Shown here: piece by piece, positions 42,991-52,695 of the stretch
Numbering within the stretch: position 1 is the first letter of the stretch
How the letters are laid out: every line of letters begins with the position of its first letter
DNA from: Microcoleus sp. GA_180221_E-2-1-MAG-45_12
Lineage (GTDB): Bacteria; Cyanobacteriota; Cyanobacteriia; Cyanobacteriales; JAAUUE01
Assembly: GCA_020692245.1 (NCBI GenBank)
Contig: JAIMKT010000006.1
Coordinates: forward strand, 1 to 53,488
Direction of reading: 5' to 3'
DNA: 53,488 bases
The notes under the pieces: generated by a model
The model's database searches: none
Told to the model about the DNA's origin: nothing
Seen by the model: only the letters and a program-made list of their open reading frames with translations
Program-made: the position numbers and the translations under genes

Positions 42991-43848
42991 TTAGGAGTTT
43001 CTCGAAAAATCCATAGCTCTGGCAATGCGGATGCCCTCTGGGGTGATGTAGGCAACCTCTGGATAGTATTGGGCGGGGGGACTTTCTGGCGCTCTGGCAA
43101 CAGTATCAGCAATGCGGATTTGGGTTGGTTGCATTTCCAAAGCCATGATCCGACACTTGGCATTTCCCTTAGCTCCGGCATGAGCCACGCCCTTAAGTTT
43201 TCCCCAAATCAAAATATCCCCCGCCGCCACAACCAAGCCCCCAGCATTCACATCCCCCAAAATTACCACCGTCCCCGGATAATTTATTTCTCGCCCGGAA
43301 CGCACTGTGGTTTCTAGGTAAAGGGATTCGGCAAGGATTTGCTGGTCTGGGGGTTGATGGAGCGATCGCATCACCTGTTTTTGTTCTACAGAATAGCCCG
43401 CACTGGCAGCAGCTACGGCAGTTTGTCGCCGATTGGTAATTACCTTTTCTAGAATTAAAGAGCCTTGGTGGAGAGCTTTGGCAATCGTTTGCAATTGTCG
43501 CCCATCTAAGAGTCGATCGGTCGCCACGACATGAACTTTAGTCTGGGGTTGCCAGAATCGATCGCCCGCCACTAGTCTTTGTTGGAGTTGTTCTACCAAT
43601 TCCCCAAAGGTTAAAGCTGCCGGAGTTTCTACCTCTGGAGGCAAAATCATCAGAATTTTATCTTCTACACTTTTGAGTTGGACTTGGGGATAGTGATCGA
43701 TCACTCCCACCTCTGGACTAGCTACCTCTGGATCACTAATGATATCTGTAATAGTATCTGGAGAATTTTGCTGATTAATATTTTCTTGGCTGAAAACTTC
43801 TTGATTCTCAGTGGCAGCGGACGGATTGGCGATCGATTCAGAACTCAT
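42991..43848 (-). CDS. minC: septum site-determining protein MinC
   Basis: Blocks FtsZ assembly at wrong sites, with MinD. The C-terminal beta-helix domain is clear (TVRSGREINYPGTVVILGDVNAGG, then AAGDILIWGKLKGVAHAG and KCRIMALEMQPTQIRIAD; about residues 180-275). The N-terminal MinC_N domain (about 55-150) is weaker. At 285 residues the N-terminus has an extra low-complexity 50 residues, often present in cyanobacteria. minD and minE are not neighbours here. They may lie elsewhere in the genome. Confidence 0.9.
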   Translation of the reverse strand: MSSESIANPSAATENQEVFSQENINQQNSPDTITDIISDPEVASPEVGVIDHYPQVQLKSVEDKILMILPPEVETPAALTFGELVEQLQQRLVAGDRFWQPQTKVHVVATDRLLDGRQLQTIAKALHQGSLILEKVITNRRQTAVAAASAGYSVEQKQVMRSLHQPPDQQILAESLYLETTVRSGREINYPGTVVILGDVNAGGLVVAAGDILIWGKLKGVAHAGAKGNAKCRIMALEMQPTQIRIADTVARAPESPPAQYYPEVAYITPEGIRIARAMDFSRNS

Positions 43849-43934
43849 AGTTAACTCGTATTAAATACCTAGATTCACAAATATTCTTCAGCGCAGATTA
43901 GGCGTAGATTGGGCGCATATTTAATTTGATCTTA

Positions 43935-43998
43935 ATAAAAATACGGGCTTTGTAAGAATGTTTTCTACCTAATACTGGTAGCTTCTCACAAAACCCGC
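43935..43998 (-). terminator. intrinsic terminator of the ribosomal protein operon
   Basis: On the minus strand, GCGGGTTTTGTGAGAA pairs with TTCTTACAAAGCCCGT through about 15 pairs with two G-U, with an inner CTACC/GGTAG hairpin, followed by TATTTTTATT. It lies after rplL and before minC. Confidence 0.75.
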
Positions 43999-44060
43999 AT
44001 GATTAACTAATTAATTAGCTAGATAACTAACTGGATTAATTAGCTATTAATTAACTAAAT

Positions 44061-44453
44061 TTACTTGATGCTGACCTTACCACCAGCTTCTTCAATTTGT
44101 TTCTTGACATCTTCAGCAACGTCCTTAGCTACGCCTTCTTTCACAGCCTTAGGAGTAGATTCTACGAGGTCTTTAGCTTCCTTCAAGCCCAAACCAGTGA
44201 TGGTACGGACAACTTTGAGGACAGCAATTTTCTTGTCAGCAGGAACTTCATCAATGATTACACTGAATTCGGTTTGCTCTTCCACTTCTTCCGCAGGGGC
44301 AGCGCCACCGCCAACAGCAGCGACCATCATTCCACCAACGGGAGCAGCAGCACTTACACCAAAGGCTTCTTCAATTTGTTTAACTAGTTCCGCAGCTTCT
44401 AACAAAGTTAGGGATTTCAATTGGTCAAGAATAGCATCTGTAGTAGCAGACAT
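44061..44453 (-). CDS. rplL: 50S ribosomal protein L7/L12
   Basis: The stalk protein that recruits translation factors. The N-terminal dimerisation domain, a flexible Ala/Gly/Pro hinge ([15 protein letters not shown]) and the C-terminal domain ([20 protein letters not shown] to GGKVSIK) are present in 130 residues. AAAGGAG precedes the start. It follows rplJ by 63 bases and is the last gene of the operon, with a strong terminator after it. Confidence 0.98.
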   Translation of the reverse strand: MSATTDAILDQLKSLTLLEAAELVKQIEEAFGVSAAAPVGGMMVAAVGGGAAPAEEVEEQTEFSVIIDEVPADKKIAVLKVVRTITGLGLKEAKDLVESTPKAVKEGVAKDVAEDVKKQIEEAGGKVSIK

Positions 44454-44516
44454 GGATTATCTCCTTTATTAGTTTATGTTTAGTTATTAGTTTGGTTAGA
44501 TGAAAAAATAATAGAA

Positions 44517-45038
44517 CTATTCTTTCTCCGACACAGCCTTGATTCCCCGTGCCAAGGAGCCGGGAACCTCGTTGATCGCGATCGCAATTTTCGCTGCCAA
44601 GGAATTGATAGCTCCAGCCACTTGTCCCATCAGTTGTTCCTTAGAAGGTAGTTCACTGATGGCTTTAATTTGGCTTTCGTTTAAAGCCTTGCCTTCCATC
44701 ACTCCACCCTTCAGTTCGGTCTTTTTGGTGGCTTTTTGGAATTCTTGATAGGCTTTGATCGCTCCCGGAATATCTTCTTTGGTTAACAGCACTGCCGTCG
44801 AACCCTTGAGAAATTCCTCCATTGGCTGCCATGTGGGGTTGTCTTCGATCGCAATTTTCATTAGCGTATTCTTAGTCACCTTACACACAGTACCTTTGGG
44901 CAACAACTTCCGGCGGAGATCAGTGATTTCTGCCACTGTCAAGCCTTGGTAGTCGATGACCATCGCCATCTGAGCCTGACTCAAGTTTTCCTTGAGGTCT
45001 GTAATTACTACGGACTTTTCGGCTTTTGATTTACCCAT
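44517..45038 (-). CDS. rplJ: 50S ribosomal protein L10
   Basis: The stalk base protein that anchors L7/L12 and, bound to its own leader RNA, controls expression of both genes. Family sequence KSAEKSVVITDLKE-like KAEKSVVITDLKENLSQAQM and DYQGLTVAEITDLRRKL are at the N-terminus. It is preceded by a perfect ribosome-binding site AAGGAGGTG. At 173 residues it has the normal length. The 345-base gap upstream contains the L10 leader and a terminator-like hairpin. Confidence 0.97.
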   Translation of the reverse strand: MGKSKAEKSVVITDLKENLSQAQMAMVIDYQGLTVAEITDLRRKLLPKGTVCKVTKNTLMKIAIEDNPTWQPMEEFLKGSTAVLLTKEDIPGAIKAYQEFQKATKKTELKGGVMEGKALNESQIKAISELPSKEQLMGQVAGAINSLAAKIAIAINEVPGSLARGIKAVSEKE

Positions 45039-45126
45039 GTTTCATTTCACCTCCTTCGAGTTTAGATTTTTAGATTAATTGGGAAAATCCCTAACCAACA
45101 TCCCGCCCTACCACCACAAAAAAAAT

Positions 45127-45149
45127 ACCCCAGCTAGATTGCCGGGGGT
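45127..45149 (-). terminator. terminator-like hairpin in the rplJ leader
   Basis: On the minus strand ACCCC pairs with GGGGT, extended by GC/GC with small bulges, and is followed by ATTTTTTTT (45126-45118). It sits between the L10 leader and rplJ, so it probably acts as an attenuator, although a partial terminator after rplA is possible. Confidence 0.7.
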
Positions 45150-45260
45150 GACTTAGATATCCCTAGGCACTAAGCCCAAAGCATCTGGTTTTTGGTCACT
45201 AACCTCGGCAGGATTTTCAGTAAGCTACCCCTGCTGTCTTTGGTATTACCTATTTAGTTG
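45150..45260 (-). promoter_or_regulatory. ribosomal protein L10 leader RNA
   Basis: The minus strand carries ACAGCAGGGGTAGC and AATCCTGCCGAGG, the conserved paired elements of the L10 leader that binds the L10(L12)4 complex and controls rplJL. It lies about 110-220 bases before rplJ, as in other bacteria. The remaining sequence to rplA shows no gene. Confidence 0.8.
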
Positions 45261-45383
45261 TTAGTTGTTGCTCATCAATTTTTAATTTGTTGATCAATTT
45301 GAACAATAATTATTAACTTGTTTCCTAACTCAAAAAAGCTAAGCCAAAAACCAAAGCATGGAGAGGTAGCTACAATAAATCAT

Positions 45384-46097
45384 CTAAGCCGCATCAAATT
45401 TTAAGTCCCGGAGGGCAGTGATGTCTACTTCGATCGAGGGACCCATGGTTGAGGATACAAACATTGTCCGCCAGTAACGACCCTTGGCTCCAGAAGGACG
45501 GTTCCGGTCGATCGTATCCTGAAGAGCCTTAAGATTCGTTAACAAATCCTCAGCACTAAAAGCCGTCTTGCCAAACATCACGTGGACAATCCCTGTGCGA
45601 TCAGCTCGAAACTCTAGTTTACCAGCTTTGAACTCACTAATTGCTTGGGCAATGTCAAAAGTCACGGTTCCCCCCTTGGGAGAAGGCATCAAACCCCGTG
45701 GACCAAGCATTTTCCCTAATTTCGCAACTTGGGGCATCATATCTGGGGTGGCAATCAACAGATCAAAATCCATCATCCCTTTTTGAATCTGGTCGATTAA
45801 TTCTTCCGAACCCACAATATCTGCGCCAGATGTACTAGCTTCATTTACTTTTTCTCCCCGGGCAATCACCGCAACCCGGATAGTTTGTCCAGTCCCCTTG
45901 GGCAGAGTGACGGTCGTTCTTAGTTGTTGGTCACTATACTTGGGGTCAATCCCTAGGCGGATATGAGCTTCTGCTGATTCTGGAAACTTGGCTGTAGCGG
46001 TTTCCTTCAGCAACTCTAGAGCCTCTAGGGGCGTGTAGGGACGAGATTCTACTTTTTTTTGTAGTTCCCCTAGGCGCTTCGATACCTTTTTCGTCAT
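45384..46097 (-). CDS. rplA: 50S ribosomal protein L1
   Basis: Forms the L1 stalk of the large subunit and helps E-site tRNA release. The sequence [29 protein letters not shown] and the L1 signature near [15 protein letters not shown] confirm it. At 237 residues it is normal length. AAGGAG precedes the ATG at 46097. It follows rplK by 153 bases. Confidence 0.97.
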   Translation of the reverse strand: MTKKVSKRLGELQKKVESRPYTPLEALELLKETATAKFPESAEAHIRLGIDPKYSDQQLRTTVTLPKGTGQTIRVAVIARGEKVNEASTSGADIVGSEELIDQIQKGMMDFDLLIATPDMMPQVAKLGKMLGPRGLMPSPKGGTVTFDIAQAISEFKAGKLEFRADRTGIVHVMFGKTAFSAEDLLTNLKALQDTIDRNRPSGAKGRYWRTMFVSSTMGPSIEVDITALRDLKFDAA

Positions 46098-46250
46098 AAT
46101 TTAACTCCTTGGGGTCTTAACGAGAGTTTTCTCTCCCCCACTATTGAATATTTGTAATTGGGTAATTTTTTAACTAGATAATTATGGCAACTACTAATTT
46201 TGAAATTATTCCCTAAGGGTCTAGATTATAGTCTCAGTCTAGGCGGTGAT

Positions 46251-46676
46251 CTAGTCAGCGATCGCAATGCCCATATTTCGAGCAGTTCCTTCCACAATTT
46301 TCATCGCCGCTTGAATATCATTCGCATTGAGGTCTGGCAACTTGATATTAGCGATTTCTTGCAACTGGGTGCGGGTAACTTTGCCCACTTTCTTTTTGTT
46401 CGGCTCATTAGAACCCTTATCAATGCCCGCAGCCTTGAGTAATAAAACCGAAGCTGGAGGAGTCTTGAGGTTAAAGGTGAAACTCCGGTCTTCAAATACC
46501 GAAATCTCTACCGGGATTACCATTCCCGCTTGATCAGCAGTTCTAGCATTGTATTCCTTTACAAACGCCATGATATTCACCCCATGCTGCCCCAAGGCGG
46601 GACCCACTGGAGGTGCTGCTGTTGCTTTGCCAGCATTAAGAGCCAGCTTGACGATAGCTACAACTTTTTTTGCCAT
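46251..46676 (-). CDS. rplK: 50S ribosomal protein L11
   Basis: A 141-residue L11, binding site for thiostrepton and part of the GTPase centre. Features: [29 protein letters not shown] and the C-terminal [12 protein letters not shown]. Starts 14 bases downstream of the nusG stop with no strong ribosome-binding site, so it is probably coupled to nusG. Confidence 0.97.
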   Translation of the reverse strand: MAKKVVAIVKLALNAGKATAAPPVGPALGQHGVNIMAFVKEYNARTADQAGMVIPVEISVFEDRSFTFNLKTPPASVLLLKAAGIDKGSNEPNKKKVGKVTRTQLQEIANIKLPDLNANDIQAAMKIVEGTARNMGIAIAD

Positions 46677-46690
46677 TTTATTTTGCTACT

Positions 46691-47308
46691 CTATCCTTGT
46701 TTCTGTACTTGATTAAACTCTAGTTCCACTGGCGTATCTCGCCCGAAAATAGAGAGTAGGGCTTTCAGTTTACCCCGTTCTGGACTGACTTCGATCACCT
46801 GACCTTCAAAATCCTTGAAAGGACCCGCCAGCACCAAAATTTTGTCGCCGATCGCCATATCGATTTTGACGACCGTATCCTGTTCTTCTGCCTGCTGGAA
46901 AATGCGTTCCACTTCCCCCAAGCTCAAAGGCAAGGGTTTCACATGCCCCCGACCCCGACCAAAACGGCGCTTCTGCTCTGCACCGACAAAGTTAATGACA
47001 TGGGGGGTATTTTTCACCACCTGCCAAGCATCATCATCCATCACCATCTCAATTAAGACATAGCCGGGAAAGACTTTTTCTTCATTGGTGCTACGAGAAC
47101 CATCCTTGCGGATTTTGACCGTCGGCGTTTGGGGAATTTGGACTCGAAGAATGCGATCGGCTACATCGAGGGTCTGCACCCGTTGCTCTAAGTTTGCTTT
47201 CACTCGCTTTTCACAACCGGAAGCCACCTGGACTGCATACCAGTGAGGGGAGCGCATCTCCTGATCAGGGGCAGAAGATTCTGGAGATTCATCAGTTACA
47301 AAGCTCAT
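46691..47308 (-). CDS. nusG: transcription antitermination protein NusG
   Basis: Binds RNA polymerase and couples transcription to translation. The NGN domain (HWYAVQVASGCEKRVKANLEQ; VFPGYVLIEM) and C-terminal KOW domain (KILVLAGPFKDFEGQVIEVS) are complete. At 205 residues it includes a short N-terminal acidic extension. Its ATG overlaps the secE stop (ATGA), giving translational coupling. Confidence 0.97.
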   Translation of the reverse strand: MSFVTDESPESSAPDQEMRSPHWYAVQVASGCEKRVKANLEQRVQTLDVADRILRVQIPQTPTVKIRKDGSRSTNEEKVFPGYVLIEMVMDDDAWQVVKNTPHVINFVGAEQKRRFGRGRGHVKPLPLSLGEVERIFQQAEEQDTVVKIDMAIGDKILVLAGPFKDFEGQVIEVSPERGKLKALLSIFGRDTPVELEFNQVQKQG

Positions 47309-47535
47309 AGGAATACCTTACCCGCCATCCAAACAAACAATTTATCCGCCAAGTAAATTAACGAAGCAGAAAGAACAACCATCAGCACCACAGCGACAGA
47401 TTCACTGATCAGTTGCTGACGACCAGGCCAAACCACTTTACTTAATTCATCCTTAGATTCTTGGACAAAATCAAGGGGATTAAACTTGGCTTTTTCTGTA
47501 TTCGCCTCGGCTACAGGCTCGATTTTTTTATTCAT
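47305..47535 (-). CDS. secE: preprotein translocase subunit SecE
   Basis: Small integral membrane partner of SecY. The conserved KDELSKVVWPGRQQLISESV segment precedes a single hydrophobic helix (about 47-70). At 76 residues it is the normal cyanobacterial length. The preceding tRNA-Trp gene and the following nusG match the standard bacterial order. Confidence 0.95.
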   Translation of the reverse strand: MNKKIEPVAEANTEKAKFNPLDFVQESKDELSKVVWPGRQQLISESVAVVLMVVLSASLIYLADKLFVWMAGKVFL

Positions 47536-47717
47536 AGTGTTGATTCATAACTTGTAATAAAAGCTTATCTATCTAGAACTGTCACCAGATTAGTCGATCG
47601 CTCAATCACCCCTAGCAGAGATTTCTGACTATAAACCGACTATAAAATAGAACAGAAATTTGTATTTAACTGTTGCAGTTATTAATTAGCTGATCTATCT
47701 AAACTAGGTTTACCTGA

Positions 47718-47790
47718 CGCGCCCTAGAGGACTTGAACCCCTGACATCAGGTTTTGGAGACCTGCGTTCTACCAACTGAACTAAGAGCGC
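47718..47790 (-). tRNA. trnW: tRNA-Trp (CCA anticodon)
   Basis: On the minus strand the acceptor GCGCTCT pairs with AGGGCGC, including one G-U pair. The anticodon stem CAGGT/ACCTG holds loop CTCCAAA, the anticodon being CCA. The T stem AGGGG/CCTCT has loop TTCAAGT, and the discriminator is G as expected for tRNA-Trp. It lies upstream of secE in the usual order. Confidence 0.97.
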
Positions 47791-47914
47791 CTACTTTTGG
47801 CTGAAATTATTTATTTCACTATTAATAGTTTAACCTAAAAGACGCTAAAAGACAGCCGATCTTGAAAAAATCTTAAATATTTCTTGAATACTTTTTAAAT
47901 GATTTTCAAGAATA

Positions 47915-48277
47915 CTAGAGGCTTCGATCGAATCTCTGCTTCAAGCGGGTAGCCTTGCCCACTCGATCGCGGAGATAGTAGAGTTTCGCCCGACGGACTT
48001 TACCCCGACGAATAACCTTGACGCTATCAATCCGAGGAGAATTTAGTAGAAATACTCTTTCTACGCCTACACCCTGAAATACCCGACGCACAGTAATTGT
48101 TTCATTGATACCCCCGTTACGGCGGGCAATTACCGTGCCTTCGTAGGGTTGGACTCTTTCTTTTTCACCTTCAACAATCCGAACTCCGATTTTGATCGTA
48201 TCACCCACATAGATAATGGGCAGGTCTGACCGCATTTGTTCCGCTTCGATCGAGCGAATAATTTCTTGGGCTTTCAT
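47915..48277 (-). CDS. rplS: 50S ribosomal protein L19
   Basis: A 120-residue L19, at the interface of the 30S and 50S subunits. Family signature: [26 protein letters not shown] then [34 protein letters not shown]. The start is set at 48277 (MKAQEII); the longer frame from 48298 adds seven residues without support. Confidence 0.97.
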   Translation of the reverse strand: MKAQEIIRSIEAEQMRSDLPIIYVGDTIKIGVRIVEGEKERVQPYEGTVIARRNGGINETITVRRVFQGVGVERVFLLNSPRIDSVKVIRRGKVRRAKLYYLRDRVGKATRLKQRFDRSL

Positions 48278-48348
48278 AAAAATAAACCTAAAATTCAAAC
48301 CTAAAATTCACAGTCTTCTATATTATCATTCACACAACCAAAAGTAAA

Positions 48349-48410
48349 GGCAGAGTGTGTTTCCCTTAGTTCTAGTAAATCAAAACTATTTATAAGGGAA
48401 TTACTCTGCC
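48349..48410 (-). terminator. hairpin terminator of the first porin gene
   Basis: GGCAGAGT and ACTCTGCC (48349-48356, 48403-48410) pair perfectly, with a second inner pair CCCTTA/TAAGGG. On the minus strand it is followed by TTTACTTTTGG. It lies between the porin stop and rplS. Confidence 0.6.
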
Positions 48411-48481
48411 GCTTTAGGTGTGAGGTAGGTAAATCTTTAGCTGCTTAGTCTCGGAAAAATTAGCAGCTAGAGAAACTTTAC

Positions 48482-50329
48482 CTAGAATCTGAAGGTGGTT
48501 CTGACACTACCAACATATACAGTATCTCGGTTGATGTCGCCATCAGGACGGAAGACTGCAAAGAAGCCGGGGGTAACATCAATGTTGTCATTGATATTGA
48601 ATCTGTAGAATACTTCTGCGTGGTAAGGAGTAGCAGAATTACTTACATTGGCACCGCCACCAAGCTGTACCCGACGAGCAACGGGAGGAACACCGAAGAC
48701 AAAGCCTAAGGTGCTACCAGGAGAACCCACATCACGAATAGCAAGGTTCAAACCATAGCTCCACACGTCAGCTTTCTGGAATCTGAAGACTTCGTTAATC
48801 ACATTGGAGTAGTTAACAAATCCACCAAGGACGATCGCTGGGCTGAATTGGAAGTTCCCTTGGATTTGGTAGTTGTTAGCAGTTTCTTTGATGGCTCCGG
48901 TAGCACCAAAGGGGTTGTCAGATAAAAAGGTCCCAACTCCAGCACTAGCAGTATTACCGTAAGTATTAGAGTAGGTAAAGGCTGCTTGGAACAAGCTATT
49001 TACAGGAGCGTAGGTAATTTGACCGATCGCTGCATAACCACCATTGAACAAGCCATTACCGGGGCTAGGATCGTTGGGGGTGTTAGCTACGTAACCTAGA
49101 TCTACCCGGAAGGTGTTGTTCAACACGTTGAAGCTGAAACCAGCACCGCCGCCGCCACCACCAATGTTGTAGATAGGACGATTAGCACCAAAGTTGGATA
49201 TTGCATCACCCGTGGGGTTGAGGCTTAAAGCGATATCATCCAACAACAAACCAGTAGTCCCGACGTAAGCTGTACCACTAACCCCCGTTAGAGGAACACC
49301 AGCAGTAAACTGATAGACTAAACGACCTAAACGGAAAGCATTATTTTCGCTACCTTCAATGTTTAGAGTTGTGTTGAGAGTGCGAGTTTGGTCAGTGAAA
49401 GGGATCAAGTTCCGGGCTTGGAGACGAGTATTTAACAAGTCACGACCAGTAAAACTAGTATTAAAGTTCAAGCGAACTCGATCGCCAAAGGTAACATTAC
49501 TGTTGGAGCCAAGGGTAACAGAGCGTCCACCAGTGTTGACATTCAAGTCACCGTTAAAGGTTTGGGAGAGCTGCATAACTACTTCCCCGGCTAACTTGGT
49601 AGTGGTGGAGAATTGGCGTTGTTCTAAGAGGTTAACCCGTCCTTCCAACGCATTAACTCTGGTTCCCAAAGCTGCTAATTCTGTCCGGAACTCGGTCACT
49701 AGACGACGGATAGATTCTATCTCGCCATTATCTGGACCGGGTGCACCAGTACCGATTAAAGCTTCAATTCGGCGCAAGCAAGCATTTAAACCAGCTGCAA
49801 ACTCAAACCGAGTCATAGCCCGGTTTCCTTGGAAGGTTCCATCAGGATAACCAGCAATACACTGATAACGCTCAACGAGGTTTCTGAGAGCTTCAAAAGC
49901 CCAGTCACGAGGAGAAACATCCCGGAGTTGGCTGATGCTGGTAACTTGAGAATTGGCTTCACCTTCAGCAGTATAACGATTTAACTGGGTCAGCAAGTCA
50001 CTACTGTTAACAGTGGTTTCGGGAACTGCATCAAAGCTAGGGGTAGCAGTTTGGGTAACTGAGGGAGAACCTAGAGTTACGGGTGCAGTAGGTAAATTTA
50101 AGATTGTGGTAGAAGCTTCAGGGCTAGAAGTAACAGGGGTAGATGCGAGTTCTACAGGAGCTGCTACGGTGTCAACACTAAAGTTGGTAATTTCGGCAGT
50201 AGCATTTTGTTCTGTTTGAAGAGCGATCGCTTCAGGGCTTTGGGCAGCATAAGCACCACTAGCCATGAGTACTGAAGCACCTAAAATAGCGGGGCTAACC
50301 TTTAATAGGTTAAATAAAGACTTTGACAT
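48482..50329 (-). CDS. SLH-domain outer-membrane porin (OprB-type)
   Basis: The protein has a signal peptide (MSKSLFNLLKVSPAILGAS... cleaved near AYA), an acidic linker, one SLH domain (about 135-195; the start ISQLRDVSPRDWAFEALRNL and the FAAGLNACLRRIEALI end), a coiled-coil segment, and a C-terminal beta-barrel ending in a typical TTFRF. Such porins hold the outer membrane to peptidoglycan and take up inorganic ions or sugars. The start is 50329 (GAGGA eight bases upstream); 50344 is less likely. It is 65-70% alike in its SLH region to the next gene. Substrate unknown. Confidence 0.93.
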   Translation of the reverse strand: MSKSLFNLLKVSPAILGASVLMASGAYAAQSPEAIALQTEQNATAEITNFSVDTVAAPVELASTPVTSSPEASTTILNLPTAPVTLGSPSVTQTATPSFDAVPETTVNSSDLLTQLNRYTAEGEANSQVTSISQLRDVSPRDWAFEALRNLVERYQCIAGYPDGTFQGNRAMTRFEFAAGLNACLRRIEALIGTGAPGPDNGEIESIRRLVTEFRTELAALGTRVNALEGRVNLLEQRQFSTTTKLAGEVVMQLSQTFNGDLNVNTGGRSVTLGSNSNVTFGDRVRLNFNTSFTGRDLLNTRLQARNLIPFTDQTRTLNTTLNIEGSENNAFRLGRLVYQFTAGVPLTGVSGTAYVGTTGLLLDDIALSLNPTGDAISNFGANRPIYNIGGGGGGAGFSFNVLNNTFRVDLGYVANTPNDPSPGNGLFNGGYAAIGQITYAPVNSLFQAAFTYSNTYGNTASAGVGTFLSDNPFGATGAIKETANNYQIQGNFQFSPAIVLGGFVNYSNVINEVFRFQKADVWSYGLNLAIRDVGSPGSTLGFVFGVPPVARRVQLGGGANVSNSATPYHAEVFYRFNINDNIDVTPGFFAVFRPDGDINRDTVYVGSVRTTFRF

Positions 50330-50473
50330 TTTGATCATCCTCACACTTAGTTGAATTAGAGCCTAGAGTTCCAAATGACCGGAACTGCACAGAAGATTTC
50401 AACAGATTTTCATCCATGATACCCCAAGTTGCAAATTCTGAAAAGGTTCTTTGAAAATTTTTTTAACAAAATA

Positions 50474-50508
50474 GCCTTCCCCTAGGGAATAAATCCTTAA
50501 AGGAAGGC
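50474..50508 (-). terminator. hairpin terminator of the second porin gene
   Basis: GCCTTCC (50474-50480) and GGAAGGC (50502-50508) pair, and on the minus strand they are followed by TATTTTGTTAAAAAAATTTT. It lies between the second porin and the first, showing that they are probably separate transcripts. Confidence 0.7.
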
Positions 50509-50535
50509 AGAAATCATGAGTAAATTCCTAAAAAC

Positions 50536-52362
50536 TTAGAAACTAAAAGTTGTCCGAATTGTGCCAACATAGGCAGTGCCATTATTCCGGTTGTGCTCAG
50601 GATTAAACAAAGCAATAATGCCGGGAGTGATGGCTACGTTGTCACTGACTTTAATTTGGTAGAAGGCTTCCAAGTGCAAGGAAGTATTAAAGTCACGGTT
50701 TAAGCTGTTGCGGATAAACCCAGCCCGGGGAGGAACCCCAGCCACCAGCCCTAACAAGTTACCCCGTCCACCAAAGTCTGGGAAAGCCGCTTGGACTGCA
50801 TAGTTCCAAATTTCGGTTTTTTCCTTAAAGGGGCTACCTTCATTGATGGCGTTAGTATAGCCGACCCAACCCGCAAGAATAAAGTTGGGGCTAAACTGAT
50901 AACGGGCTTGAATCCCGTAGGCATTGGCGGAGGTACGACTAGCTCCGTAGGGACGACTAGCATTAGCACTACCAGTACTACCAGATACGCTCCCACTGGT
51001 TCCTAAGTAGGAATTGGCGTAGGTGAAGGCGATCGAGGCTTGAGGCACTGGGGTGATAGTAATTTGACCGAGAGCAGTGTACTGACCATTGAAGAAGCCC
51101 CGACTAGGTGCTGGGTTGTTGGCATCATCGGCAGGTACTTGATAAGCCGCAGTGAGTCTAATATTGGGGCTGAGGGGATAGTCTACAAATAGCCCAGCAT
51201 CAGCAGGTAGCCGATAAATAGGGTTGTAGGCTCCAAACCGAGAAATAATTCCAGCTCCGCCATTAGGTGCTGCGGGGAGGGCAATGCCTGCCTCATCCAA
51301 TCCAGTCCCCACGGTGGACAGAAAAACTGTCGCAGGTCCCACAGGGAAGCGGTACTGCAACACGCTGAGGGCAAAGTTATTGTTGTTGCTGCCATCAAAG
51401 GCGAGGCGGGTCATGTTAGTTCCAGTCAAGGCAGAACCACTGAAAGGAGTAATATTATTAGCTTGGAGTCTTGTGCGGAGGCGGTCTCTGCCAGTGAAGC
51501 TGGTGTCAAAGTTTAACCGCACCCGGTTGGCAAAAATCATGTTCGTGTTTTGACCGGGACGAGGTTCTGGAGGTGTAGCTCCGTTGGCAAAGGCTCGATC
51601 GCCAAAGGTATCCGCTAGGGCAAAAATCACTTCGGCATTGAGTCTGGTGGTGGTAGAAAACTGCTGTCCTTCCAAGGTTGTCACCTGACCATCAAGAGCT
51701 GTCACCCGTGCGCCGAGAGCTGCCAATTCTGCTCTAAACTCAGTAGTTAGACGACGAATAGCTTCTAGGGCGCTGTTGTCCACAGGGGCAGTACCAGTAC
51801 CAGCAAGGAGGGCTTCAATCCGGCGGAGGCAAGCATTAAGCCCTGCGGCAAATTCAAACCGAGTCAAAGCCCGATTACCTTGGAAAGTTCCATCGGGATA
51901 GCCTTGAATACATTGGTAGCGTTCTACTAAGTTTCTCAAAGCTTCAAACGCCCAATCTCGAGGTGAGACATCCCGAAGTTGACTAATGTTGGTTACTTGA
52001 CCAAGGCTTTGCACTTCATTGTTATAGGTCTCAATTTGTTGGAGAGCTTGACCATTAGCATCGGTAGGGATGACTGGCTCGCTAACTGCTGCACCGGGAG
52101 TAATTAAATCAGAAACATTAATTTCATCAGCACTCAAGGCTAGATCAGCACTGGGGGCTAGGGTACTAGCAACAATTTGGCTAGAAGTGGTCGGCATTGA
52201 AAAAGCTAAGGGAGTGGTGCTGACTTCTCCAGCATTGATTAGAGGATTGACCTCAGATTCTGCCAAGTTTGTCTCAGCAGCATTAGCTCCGCTAGCTAGG
52301 AACAAAGAAGCTCCTAAAATAACTGGGCTGACTTTTGCAAGTTTCCAAAAATTATTGGTCAT
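50536..52362 (-). CDS. SLH-domain outer-membrane porin (OprB-type), second copy
   Basis: A paralogue of the preceding porin with the same architecture: a signal peptide (MTNNFWKLAKVSPVILGASL), linker, SLH domain (SQLRDVSPRDWAFEALRNLV, then QCIQGYPDGTFQGNRALTRF), coiled coil, and beta barrel ending in TTFSF. Start at 52362 is favoured because an N-terminus with a signal peptide like the paralogue results; 52410 adds 16 residues. GTGTGAGGA upstream is shared with the first porin, possibly a ribosome-binding or regulatory element. The barrels diverge more than the SLH parts, implying different solutes. Confidence 0.93.
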   Translation of the reverse strand: MTNNFWKLAKVSPVILGASLFLASGANAAETNLAESEVNPLINAGEVSTTPLAFSMPTTSSQIVASTLAPSADLALSADEINVSDLITPGAAVSEPVIPTDANGQALQQIETYNNEVQSLGQVTNISQLRDVSPRDWAFEALRNLVERYQCIQGYPDGTFQGNRALTRFEFAAGLNACLRRIEALLAGTGTAPVDNSALEAIRRLTTEFRAELAALGARVTALDGQVTTLEGQQFSTTTRLNAEVIFALADTFGDRAFANGATPPEPRPGQNTNMIFANRVRLNFDTSFTGRDRLRTRLQANNITPFSGSALTGTNMTRLAFDGSNNNNFALSVLQYRFPVGPATVFLSTVGTGLDEAGIALPAAPNGGAGIISRFGAYNPIYRLPADAGLFVDYPLSPNIRLTAAYQVPADDANNPAPSRGFFNGQYTALGQITITPVPQASIAFTYANSYLGTSGSVSGSTGSANASRPYGASRTSANAYGIQARYQFSPNFILAGWVGYTNAINEGSPFKEKTEIWNYAVQAAFPDFGGRGNLLGLVAGVPPRAGFIRNSLNRDFNTSLHLEAFYQIKVSDNVAITPGIIALFNPEHNRNNGTAYVGTIRTTFSF

Positions 52363-52695
52363 ATATATACGTTGTGTCCTCACACCTATCATTGAACTTA
52401 CACAAACCACACTTGTTCACAGCACTGAATAAATTAGTACAACCTGAGGCAATTTTATGATGATTGCTGGAAAATTGTATTCTTAATTACAGCGTTTTAC
52501 CCGAAATCTTGATTATTGACATTTTCTCTTACAAACTATCACTCCTTCGCATTTATGCCAAGATACTAAGAATACATTTTTGAAGAATTAAAAATCTATC
52601 CATAGTTTCTTTGAGTGGGTTTGAACAATCCTAAAGTATTAACTTCCTAAAACTTACCAATCAATAGAGGATTTCTATGATTTTGGATGAATTAT

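Noticed and set aside
49359-49850. 163-codon frame opposite the first porin
   Set aside because: Arg/Val-rich shadow of the SLH porin; no start signals.
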